DNA of 64,000 nucleotides from Cyclobacteriaceae bacterium (GTDB taxonomy: Bacteria > Bacteroidota > Bacteroidia > Cytophagales > Cyclobacteriaceae): positions 124,001 to 188,000 of the forward strand of contig JANQPQ010000016.1 of assembly GCA_028285445.1 (NCBI GenBank). Direction: 5' to 3'. The notes under the pieces were generated by a model. It saw nothing but the letters and a program-made list of their open reading frames with translations, made no database searches and was not told where the DNA came from. Shown here in pieces: positions 55,508 to 62,845 of the stretch. Numbering within the stretch: position 1 is the stretch's first letter; the number at the start of each line of letters is the position of its first letter. Made by a program: the position numbers and the translations under genes.

Positions 55508-56423
55508 CGCCACGTTCGAATTCATTAGAATTAACTTTTGGCCGCTGGTTAAGAGCATGCTCTTTATTGCTGGCCCTTTCATTGTAATCGGTAGCATCTT
55601 TATTGGTAATTTCTTCACCCAAATTTTCATAATGGCAGCCTCTGGCGAGAGCGGACCGGCAGGAACGGACTTCAATGCTGCCATCAGCATGTTTGTGGGC
55701 ATAATTGGTTTTCTGTTATTCCTGTTGCTGGGGGGGTCGGCAATAATTGCAGTGGTAAACAATTACATGAAGGTTTATGAGGAAAAGCAAACACACCAAT
55801 TAGAGTTAGCAGATATATGGCCAGCAGTTAAGAAAAACTTCTTAATGGTATTTGGTACCATGTGCCTGCTTTCACTCCTTGTTATTATCCTTTATGTTGT
55901 GGTAATAGTACCGCTAACGTTAGTATTAGCAGCCATTCCCGGACTGTTCATTCTTGGCATTATTGCCTTTTACGGAGCTATTACCTATCTGTCAGTAATC
56001 TTCACCCTGGTATTTTTCATTAGAATCTACGAACGAAAAGACCTGGGGTCGGCGCTATCGAGGGCATTTTATCTTATTAAGGGCTATTGGTGGAAAACAT
56101 TTGGATTGCTATTTGTCATGAGCCTGATACATAGCTCAATTACCACCCTCTTTATAATTCCCTGGTACGCCAACCTGATACTCTACATTTTTCATAACGC
56201 TCAATCAAACATCTTTGAAGAACCTTCTTTGCTCTTTACTATTACCAATTACGCTACACTGATTTTGTACATGTTGAGCAACTTCATCTTTTATTGTATT
56301 CCACTTATTGCGTTGGCCTTCCAGTACTTTAACCTGGTAGAAATAAAAGAGGCTAAAGGCCTTATGGAAAGCATCGACGATATTGGAACTACTTCCCAGC
56401 AAAGTGATGAGGAAACTTATTAG
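55449..56423 (+). CDS. Polytopic membrane protein of the MoxR/DUF58 module
   Basis: This 324-residue protein has six membrane helices: two near the N-terminus (FWPLVKSMLFIAGPFIVIGS region), then paired helices with VFGTMCLLSLLVIILYVVV and IAFYGAITYLSVIFTLVFF. The layout resembles the membrane domain of glycerophosphodiesterase-type proteins, which is a weak match. It overlaps the SpoIIM gene by 59 bases and the DUF4129 gene by 17, so it is translated within the operon. I cannot give it a biochemical role. Confidence 0.78.
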   Translation: MAQARAIRYQKERKFGQKINATFEFIRINFWPLVKSMLFIAGPFIVIGSIFIGNFFTQIFIMAASGESGPAGTDFNAAISMFVGIIGFLLFLLLGGSAIIAVVNNYMKVYEEKQTHQLELADIWPAVKKNFLMVFGTMCLLSLLVIILYVVVIVPLTLVLAAIPGLFILGIIAFYGAITYLSVIFTLVFFIRIYERKDLGSALSRAFYLIKGYWWKTFGLLFVMSLIHSSITTLFIIPWYANLILYIFHNAQSNIFEEPSLLFTITNYATLILYMLSNFIFYCIPLIALAFQYFNLVEIKEAKGLMESIDDIGTTSQQSDEETY

Positions 56424-57117
56424 TCTGCTTTTAATACTTGCCAGCATTTCGGGTTGGGCGCAGGAAGATCAATCCGGAATCTACCGGGATACGACCAAGA
56501 TTGAAGAAAGGCAATTCTCTGAAGCCCAATTAGAAGAATATCGTGCAGATTCGGATTTTGACTACGGAACTCGCCCCACTCCGGAGCTGTCGCTCTGGGA
56601 GAGATTTAAGCGTTGGGTAGCTCAGCTTTTTCGTAGCCTTTTTTATTTCGGAACTGAAACGCCCTGGGGCAAACTATTACTTTATGTTGGGGCAATCTCG
56701 CTAATAGTGGCCGTGGTGATGCGGATTTTAAAAACCAAACAGAAGGGCATACTTGCCGGTGGAGGCGCTTCTTTGGAATATGGCGGCGCCTTGGATGAGA
56801 ACATCCATGAAATGGATTTCCCAAAGCTAATAACCGATGCCCGTAACAACAGGCAATTTAGGAAGGCTGTTAGGCTTATTTTTCTTTATGCCCTCAAGAG
56901 ATTGGCTGATTCAAAAATGGTTGAATGGGAAGCAGGCAAAACCAACTACGACTACGTATCTGAATTAGAGGCTGATAACCTGCGGCCACACTTTGGCGAA
57001 TTGAGCTTTTACTTTGACTATGCCTGGTATGGCGATTTCAAAGTAGATGAAAGCACCATGCGCAAAGTGGATGGCATATTTTCAAAATTCAATTCTGAAA
57101 TGGAGGGGATGTCATGA
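56407..57117 (+). CDS. DUF4129-domain protein
   Basis: This 236-residue protein starts at ATG 56407, which gives the signal peptide MRKLISLLLILASISGWAQ; an earlier ATG at 56383 would remove its good signal-peptide shape. A single membrane helix lies at about 91-110. The C-terminal part carries the DUF4129 segment, with VRLIFLYALKRLADSKMVEWE and TNYDYVSELE, and then FYFDYAWYGDF. The domain faces the cytoplasm after the helix. It overlaps the DUF4350 gene by four bases. Confidence 0.87.
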   Translation: MRKLISLLLILASISGWAQEDQSGIYRDTTKIEERQFSEAQLEEYRADSDFDYGTRPTPELSLWERFKRWVAQLFRSLFYFGTETPWGKLLLYVGAISLIVAVVMRILKTKQKGILAGGGASLEYGGALDENIHEMDFPKLITDARNNRQFRKAVRLIFLYALKRLADSKMVEWEAGKTNYDYVSELEADNLRPHFGELSFYFDYAWYGDFKVDESTMRKVDGIFSKFNSEMEGMS

Positions 57118-58301
57118 GACAGGAATTGAAATACAGTAGCTACTTACTAATAGCAGTCGGCGTTTTCGTAGCCTTTGAAATTTTCACTCCAGACCCAGTC
57201 AATTGGACTGTAACCTACCGCGACGATGACAAGAACCCCTACGGTGGCTACGTTTTTTCAGAGGTAATGCAAGATGTGTTTCCTGGGAAATCAATCTCGA
57301 ACTCGGTTTTCACTCTTTATGAGCTTGATACGCTTCCAAAGGAAACTAATCTCTTTGTGTTGGCCAGCCACCTGAATCTCGATGAGCTAGATACTAAAAC
57401 CCTCCTGGAAAGAGTGGCTGCCGGTGGCAGCGCGCTGCTATCTGCAAACAGTTTTGATGGCACTTTAAGAGACACGCTAAGTGCCTGGACCAGCGACTAC
57501 TTCTTCTACACAGACCTCATTGAAAATATCACTCGTGCCGATACTGCTGGAGTATTCTTTAAGAACCCACAGTTTGCAAATCATGATGAATACTATTTCC
57601 GCCGAAATAACATTCCGTATTGTTTCGTAGACATTGACACCGCCAGGATGAGCGTAATCGCTGAAAATGATCTGGGCTACCCAGTTGCGCTTAGAATAAA
57701 GTGGGGAGAAGGGAATCTTATCCTAAACTCAACACCTATAGCCTTTACCAACAATTACATGCTCTACCAAAACAATAGCGACTACGTAGCCAAGCTGATC
57801 AGTCACCTGCCCGTGGCTAACCTCCACTGGACACAATACTATCAAATCGGCCGGATGGAAGCGTTAACGCCGTTGCGTTTTATTCTAAATAATGAAGCCC
57901 TACGATGGGCCTATTACCTGTCAATACTTAGCCTGCTTGTATTCATTATGTTCGAATCGAAAAGAAAGCAAAGAGTAATTCCAATTATCAAACCGCTAAA
58001 AAATACCAGTGTTGAGTTTGCCAAAACTCTGGGTAACTTATACCTGCAAGGAGATAACCATAAGAACATTGCCAAAAAACAACTACACTATTTTCTTGAG
58101 GGAATAAGAACGAAATACAACCTTCCAACCAATAAACTAAACTCTGATTTTTTTAAGAAACTTGCCAACAAGTCTGGCAATCCTACTCAAAAGGTAATGG
58201 ACCTTTTTGCATATGTTGCAGAACTCGATAAGAAACCTGCACTAGCAAAAGAAGATTTGTTGACCCTAAATAAGAAACTCACAGAATTTCACCATGGATA
58301 A
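57114..58301 (+). CDS. DUF4350-domain protein
   Basis: This 395-residue protein has an N-terminal membrane helix, then a periplasmic domain with DKNPYGGYVFSEVMQDVFPG and RVAAGGSALLSANSF, which is the DUF4350 part and looks like a GATase/ThuA-type fold, and a second helix at about 265-283 (YYLSILSLLVFIMF). A cytoplasmic C-terminal helical part ends with KKPALAKEDLLTLNKKL. It is thus anchored with domains on both sides. Overlaps: 4 bases with DUF4129 and 8 with the MoxR gene. Confidence 0.85.
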   Translation: MRQELKYSSYLLIAVGVFVAFEIFTPDPVNWTVTYRDDDKNPYGGYVFSEVMQDVFPGKSISNSVFTLYELDTLPKETNLFVLASHLNLDELDTKTLLERVAAGGSALLSANSFDGTLRDTLSAWTSDYFFYTDLIENITRADTAGVFFKNPQFANHDEYYFRRNNIPYCFVDIDTARMSVIAENDLGYPVALRIKWGEGNLILNSTPIAFTNNYMLYQNNSDYVAKLISHLPVANLHWTQYYQIGRMEALTPLRFILNNEALRWAYYLSILSLLVFIMFESKRKQRVIPIIKPLKNTSVEFAKTLGNLYLQGDNHKNIAKKQLHYFLEGIRTKYNLPTNKLNSDFFKKLANKSGNPTQKVMDLFAYVAELDKKPALAKEDLLTLNKKLTEFHHG

Positions 58302-59274
58302 CGAAAAAGAATTTACCAGCAGGATAGACCTGAGCGCCCTGAGAGAGAGCGTTGAAAATATTAAGAGAGAAATTGCCAAAGTTATTGTTGGCCAGGACAG
58401 GATGATTGACTTGCTGGTTACTGCCATACTTGCTGATGGCCACGTTTTAATTGAGGGCGTACCCGGTGTTGCCAAAACACTTACCGCCAAACTACTTGCA
58501 AGAATCGTCGATACCGACTTCGCCCGTATCCAGTTCACACCAGATCTTATGCCTTCTGATATTCTCGGCACTTCTGTTTTCAATATGAAGTCATCCGAAT
58601 TCGAATTCAGGGCTGGCCCTATATTCTCCAACATTATACTAATTGATGAAATAAACAGGGCTCCAGCCAAGACACAGGCGGCTCTCTTCGAGGTTATGGA
58701 GGAGAGACAAATTACAGTTGATGGTACTACCAGCAAAATGGAAGAGCCATATATGGTTTTGGCGACACAAAACCCTATCGAACAGGAGGGCACATACCGT
58801 TTGCCCGAAGCTCAGTTAGACCGTTTTTTGTTTAAGATCAATGTTGGATACCCGAAACTGGACGAGGAGATCCGTATTCTGGAAAGTCATCATCAAAACA
58901 AAAACCTAAAAGATCTATCGACAATTACACCGGTATTGAAGCCCAAAGACATACTGGACTACAGGGAAAAAGTAAGTACGATACACCTCGACAATAATCT
59001 GCTTAAATACATTGCACAAATAGTAGCACAAACCCGTGAAAACAACGCTTTGTACCTCGGCGCATCCCCCAGGGCCTCAGTTTATTTAATGAATGGAGCC
59101 AAAGCTTATGCGGCACTGCAGGGGCGCGATTTCGTTACTCCTGAGGATGTAAAGTCTTTGGTCAATCCCGTTCTTAATCATCGGGTTATTCTCACCCCTG
59201 AGAAGGAAATGGAAGGCTTAGGTGCCGAAGACATCCTCAATCAAGTTACAGAATCGGTTGAAGTACCCAGGTAG
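58294..59274 (+). CDS. MoxR-family AAA+ ATPase
   Basis: This 326-residue protein has the MoxR layout: VIVGQDRMID, Walker A GVPGVAKT, FTPDLMPSDILG, Walker B IILIDEINRAPAKTQAALFEVMEERQIT and sensor 1 VLATQNPIEQEGTYRLPEAQLDRF. The lid domain at the C-terminus includes GASPRASVYLMNGAKAYA. MoxR ATPases work with von Willebrand-type or DUF58 partners as chaperones for assembly or activation of membrane complexes. It overlaps DUF58 by one base. Confidence 0.95.
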   Translation: MDNEKEFTSRIDLSALRESVENIKREIAKVIVGQDRMIDLLVTAILADGHVLIEGVPGVAKTLTAKLLARIVDTDFARIQFTPDLMPSDILGTSVFNMKSSEFEFRAGPIFSNIILIDEINRAPAKTQAALFEVMEERQITVDGTTSKMEEPYMVLATQNPIEQEGTYRLPEAQLDRFLFKINVGYPKLDEEIRILESHHQNKNLKDLSTITPVLKPKDILDYREKVSTIHLDNNLLKYIAQIVAQTRENNALYLGASPRASVYLMNGAKAYAALQGRDFVTPEDVKSLVNPVLNHRVILTPEKEMEGLGAEDILNQVTESVEVPR

Positions 59275-60605
59275 TGAAAAGCCTAAGAGCGCTATATCTT
59301 ACTAACAGACTATTTACCGTTATAGGCATAATAGCCTTTGTGTTTATTTTTGGCTTTCTCTTCTCGTCGGTTCTCTTTATCGCCAAAATCCTTTTCTACA
59401 CGCTACTGGTATTATTTATTGCAGATGTCACCTTGCTTTACAGCTCCGTAAGCGGGGTAAAGGCCAGAAGGTTTGTAGCAGACAAACTCTCTAATGGAGA
59501 TTTCAATGAGATTAGGGTCTATATTGAGAATCACTACCCTTTCAATATCGGTGTTAACCTCATCGACGAAGTACCATTCCAGTTTCAAAGAAGAGATTTG
59601 AATTACCACATTGAGCTTAAGCCCAATCAAAAGAAGACGGTAAAATACCAGGTTAGGCCTGTAAAAAGAGGTGAGTACTCATTTGGGCTTATCAATATAT
59701 TCTGCAAAACAACCTTGGGGCTTGTCTCAAGAAGATACAAACTAGGCACCGCAAGCATGGTGCCTGTTTATCCATCTTTTATTCAAATGAGGAAATACGA
59801 ATTGCTGGCCATCTCCAACAAGCTAACAGAATTCGGAATTAAGAAAATTCGTCGTATCGGGCACAATATGGAGTTTGATCAGATTAAGGAATATGTAACA
59901 GGAGACGATTTCCGCACCATTAATTGGAAGGCAACGGCCAGGAAAGCCACTTTGATGGTGAACAGTTACCAGGACGAGAAGTCCCAGCAAATCTATTCCG
60001 TTATAGACAAAGGGCGCATCATGCAAATGCCATTTGCGGAAATGACCCTTCTTGATTATGCTATCAATGCAGCATTAGCAATTTCGAATATCGCCATAAA
60101 AAAAGACGACAAAGCCGGCCTTATAACTTTTCAGCATAAACTCGGCACGCTAATTCCAGCTAGCCGACGCAATAAGCAAATGCATATTATCCAGGAGGCA
60201 CTTTACAATCAAAAAACGGCATTTAAGGAAACTGATTTTTCTAACTTATTTGCGAATATTCAACACAAGCTTAGTCAAAGAAGCCTGTTATTGCTGTTCA
60301 CCAATTTTGAGTCTGCCATTTCAATGCGTAGGCAACTACCCTACTTGCACCGGCTGGCAAAGAATCATCTGGTAGTATTAGTGTTTTTTGAGAACACAGA
60401 GCTGACCGAACTGCTACAATCGAAACCAAATGACGTCAGAGGGATTTACCACAAAACTATAGCCGAAAAACTAGCATTCGAGAAGAAACTCATGGTGCAT
60501 GAATTGGTTGCTAATGGCATCCATGCCGTGTTAACCCCACCAGATCAATTGACGATTAATACCATTAACAAATACCTGGAATTAAAAGCCCGCGGCCTGA
60601 TTTAG
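59274..60605 (+). CDS. DUF58-domain protein (MoxR partner)
   Basis: This 443-residue protein starts at GTG 59274. Two membrane helices lie in the first 70 residues. A small beta domain follows, then the DUF58 motif region with GDDFRTINWKATARKATLMV, and a von Willebrand-like half with IYSVIDKGRIM and LLLLFTNFESAIS. A full MIDAS (DxSxS) is not evident: the site reads VIDKGRIM, so metal binding is uncertain. It closes the six-gene run. Its stop overlaps the convergent 2TM gene by four bases. Confidence 0.92.
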   Translation: MKSLRALYLTNRLFTVIGIIAFVFIFGFLFSSVLFIAKILFYTLLVLFIADVTLLYSSVSGVKARRFVADKLSNGDFNEIRVYIENHYPFNIGVNLIDEVPFQFQRRDLNYHIELKPNQKKTVKYQVRPVKRGEYSFGLINIFCKTTLGLVSRRYKLGTASMVPVYPSFIQMRKYELLAISNKLTEFGIKKIRRIGHNMEFDQIKEYVTGDDFRTINWKATARKATLMVNSYQDEKSQQIYSVIDKGRIMQMPFAEMTLLDYAINAALAISNIAIKKDDKAGLITFQHKLGTLIPASRRNKQMHIIQEALYNQKTAFKETDFSNLFANIQHKLSQRSLLLLFTNFESAISMRRQLPYLHRLAKNHLVVLVFFENTELTELLQSKPNDVRGIYHKTIAEKLAFEKKLMVHELVANGIHAVLTPPDQLTINTINKYLELKARGLI

Positions 60606-60898
60606 GACGGGTGCTCTTTGCCTGATCTTACGGGGAAGAATGGAAGGGAAATCATCATTAGTGCTTTCTGAATGTCTTTGCCGCTTCCACCTTCTCTGTA
60701 GATAAGCAAGCCATGATAAATCAATATTATGGCCCATAGTAATATCGGGAAGAGCATCCACCAAAGTGAATTGAAGTTTCTCAAACTCACCAAGACCAGC
60801 ACTATGTTCACTACAAAATAAACCACTACGTGGATTACGAAATAGTGCAGCTGCTTTATTAGCTTTTGTGTCTTCTGATATAGGTCCTTATCCTGCAC
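60602..60898 (-). CDS. 2TM-domain protein
   Basis: This 98-residue protein has two membrane helices (YFVIHVVVYFVVNIVLVLVS and WWMLFPILLWAIILIYHGL as landmarks) linked by NFNSLWW, with a charged C-terminal tail. It matches the small 2TM domain family often fused to histidine kinases in Bacteroidota, here on its own. Function is unknown. It converges on the DUF58 gene with a four-base stop overlap. Confidence 0.78.
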   Translation of the reverse strand: MQDKDLYQKTQKLIKQLHYFVIHVVVYFVVNIVLVLVSLRNFNSLWWMLFPILLWAIILIYHGLLIYREGGSGKDIQKALMMISLPFFPVRSGKEHPS

Positions 60899-60960
60899 TT
60901 AAGAGGGGTTTAGCTATAATTTGCCCTAAGGGCTTATTAGCCCGTGGCAATTGTTGTATG

Positions 60961-61003
60961 AATTTAAAAAAGAAAAGGTAACTCAAGCAAATCTTAAGTT
61001 ACC
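60961..61003 (-). terminator. Intrinsic terminator of the barrel-protein gene
   Basis: GGTAACT (60977-60983) and AGTTACC (60997-61003) form a stem extended inward by AAG/CTT. On the minus strand it is followed by TTTTCTTTTTT. It lies 24 bases after the 61027 gene stop. Confidence 0.7.
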
Positions 61004-61026
61004 TTGACTCTATCAAAAATTCTGAG

Positions 61027-61737
61027 TTAAAACCTTCCAAACTTCATAGTGAAGAAGTAATTGGTATTTTCGAAATCGCTGGTAGAAGTAGCCAGCAGCT
61101 CTAGATTTTCTACAAATCGCCGGGTCATTCCCACCCCAATACGGAAACGCCTTGAAACGTTTACTTCTAATGCAACTCCGGGCTCGATATACCAGAACAC
61201 GTCGTCAGCGACAACATCCGAAGAGCTATCAACCGTATTGTTTTCATAATCCTCAAGATACCCCAGCCAGCCTGCACCTCCAGCAATGGGGAAGGTAATA
61301 TGAACTACCTGGTTAGAAAGTATTATAGGCTCGATAAACATTCCACCGTAGCCACCAATTATGAAAACGTCTTGCAGCGGAGTAACATCGCTATACTTTG
61401 CGGTTGGAATAATGCCATGCCCTTCAAAACCTATTGCAACAGCCCGGTTAATAATCCAACCTCCTCTAAATCCTGCCATAACAATTGTCTCTCCTCTAAA
61501 ATCGCTGCCTCTGAAGCTCAAAGCTCCAAATCCACCATGGTGGTGGTTTCTACCTGCGAGGGTTTTAATTTCTGATCGATTACGGCGTCGATAGCGTTTT
61601 TCCCACTCCCGGTCACGTTCCCGTTGTGACCTTCTTAGAGCGTTTTCAGTTTCTGTGGAATCGCTTACCGTATTATGGTCCTGACTCCATGCCAAGCCAG
61701 CCGTAAATATGAGCAATGTGAGTACTAATTTTTTCAT
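61027..61737 (-). CDS. Exported outer-membrane barrel-like protein
   Basis: This 236-residue protein has a clean signal peptide (MKKLVLTLLIFTAGLAWSQ). Residues 36-55 are very basic (RRSQRERDREWEKRYRRRNR). A glycine- and histidine-rich stretch (NHHHGGFGALSFRG) follows. The rest alternates hydrophobic strands and ends FFTMKFGRF, with a final phenylalanine like outer-membrane barrels. No family is recognised. It has its own terminator and no close operon partner. Confidence 0.65.
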   Translation of the reverse strand: MKKLVLTLLIFTAGLAWSQDHNTVSDSTETENALRRSQRERDREWEKRYRRRNRSEIKTLAGRNHHHGGFGALSFRGSDFRGETIVMAGFRGGWIINRAVAIGFEGHGIIPTAKYSDVTPLQDVFIIGGYGGMFIEPIILSNQVVHITFPIAGGAGWLGYLEDYENNTVDSSSDVVADDVFWYIEPGVALEVNVSRRFRIGVGMTRRFVENLELLATSTSDFENTNYFFTMKFGRF

Positions 61738-61883
61738 AGTCTTGAGTTTCCTAATCTTGTTGAACTAAAGACACCCTTCCTCCAAATGGGTTTCCATTTC
61801 CGGTCAAAACTTTTTGCTGAACCGCCCGTGAACTACAACTGGAGCCATATATAAAGCGTTTTCACCCTTGAAAGCCCTTTACA

Positions 61884-61913
61884 TTGGATTACCATTCATT
61901 ATTGCTATCCTTG
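61884..61913 (+). promoter_or_regulatory. Promoter of the 61936 small gene
   Basis: TTG (61884-61886) is followed after exactly 19 bases by TATCCTTG (61906-61913), a one-mismatch TAnnTTTG. The box ends 22 bases before the ATG. It has the best spacing of the promoter candidates in the window. Confidence 0.5.
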
Positions 61914-61935
61914 TGCAACTTGAGACGATCTATAT

Positions 61936-62256
61936 ATGTTCAATTTTTTTAAAGGGAAGCGAAAAGAGAAGAAAGACCAGCTTCCATCCCTTAGCGATTT
62001 AAATAATCAACCACTCCAGGAAGGAGACTTAGTACTTTCCCTTCGCTATGATCTCGGAAAATGCAGGTTAATTGTACAGAATGAGAGTTATGCCTATGAG
62101 TCACTCGATAGTGGCGAAACTGTAAGCTGGGTGAAAATGATTGATGCTGCTACTGAAAATCAGAAGGTAAAAAAGATAATACCCGGCCAGGAGGGAGAGG
62201 GTGAAGATAAACAAGAAAGTAAGCCTGAAGAGAACGAGATGGTTAAAGATCAGTAG
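61936..62256 (+). CDS. Small acidic protein of unknown function
   Basis: This 106-residue protein begins MFNFFKGKRKEKKDQ (amphipathic and basic), has a short beta-rich middle (DLVLSLRYDLGKCRLIVQ, YESLDSGETVSWVKM) and a glutamate/lysine-rich disordered tail. No domain is recognised. A good promoter lies upstream. The 3' end overlaps the convergent lipoprotein gene by 14 bases. Confidence 0.6.
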   Translation: MFNFFKGKRKEKKDQLPSLSDLNNQPLQEGDLVLSLRYDLGKCRLIVQNESYAYESLDSGETVSWVKMIDAATENQKVKKIIPGQEGEGEDKQESKPEENEMVKDQ

Positions 62257-62698
62257 TCTTTTCCCATTTTAGCTTCGGAACAAGCTCTTCCACCAGTCCT
62301 TCGAGGCGCTTTAGCTCAGCAGGAGCCCCATCGTAATCAGTAATTTTCAAGCTTTTGCCGCCATCTGTGAAGGAAATGTAAGTTGTTGGCAGATCTGAGG
62401 CTGTTGAAGTATAGCTTTCTTCAAATTCAAAAAAATTGCTATTGCGAAATTCCTCCACCAAAGTGTCGAAAGTACTTCTATCCATAATTGCCTTAAATTC
62501 TCCAAGCATATCAACGTTCTCCACACCCCTGTAAGTGAGAAAGCCATTACCGCTAATCTCGATAGTGTAAACGGGGCAGGAACCAAAGCACCTTGTTTTT
62601 TGCATGGAGATAATTACCCCGTCACTACTCAGGTTTTGAGTGGATTTGCAGGCCATTGAAAAGACAACTATGCCAATAATGATTAGAGCACTTCGCAT
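62243..62698 (-). CDS. DUF6438-like lipoprotein
   Basis: This 151-residue protein has a lipobox with C17 (FSMACKS). The main part fits the DUF6438 pattern: IISMQKTRCFGSCPVYTIEISGNGFLTYRG, with two conserved cysteines (CFGSC), then a helix and DLPTTYISFTDGGKSLKITDYDGAP. Function is unknown. It should sit in the envelope. It converges on the small acidic gene with a 14-base overlap. Confidence 0.75.
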   Translation of the reverse strand: MRSALIIIGIVVFSMACKSTQNLSSDGVIISMQKTRCFGSCPVYTIEISGNGFLTYRGVENVDMLGEFKAIMDRSTFDTLVEEFRNSNFFEFEESYTSTASDLPTTYISFTDGGKSLKITDYDGAPAELKRLEGLVEELVPKLKWEKTTDL

Positions 62699-62845
62699 TT
62701 CTTAAGGATTTTTAAATCATTTGCCGATTACAATTGTTAAGGAAACTGTATTCCTCTAAGAAGCTAAATCACAGTTTAGCTCGAAATTTGCTAATTTTAA
62801 AGTTACAAGAATAAAAGGTAATAACATTTCAATAACCTAACGAGT

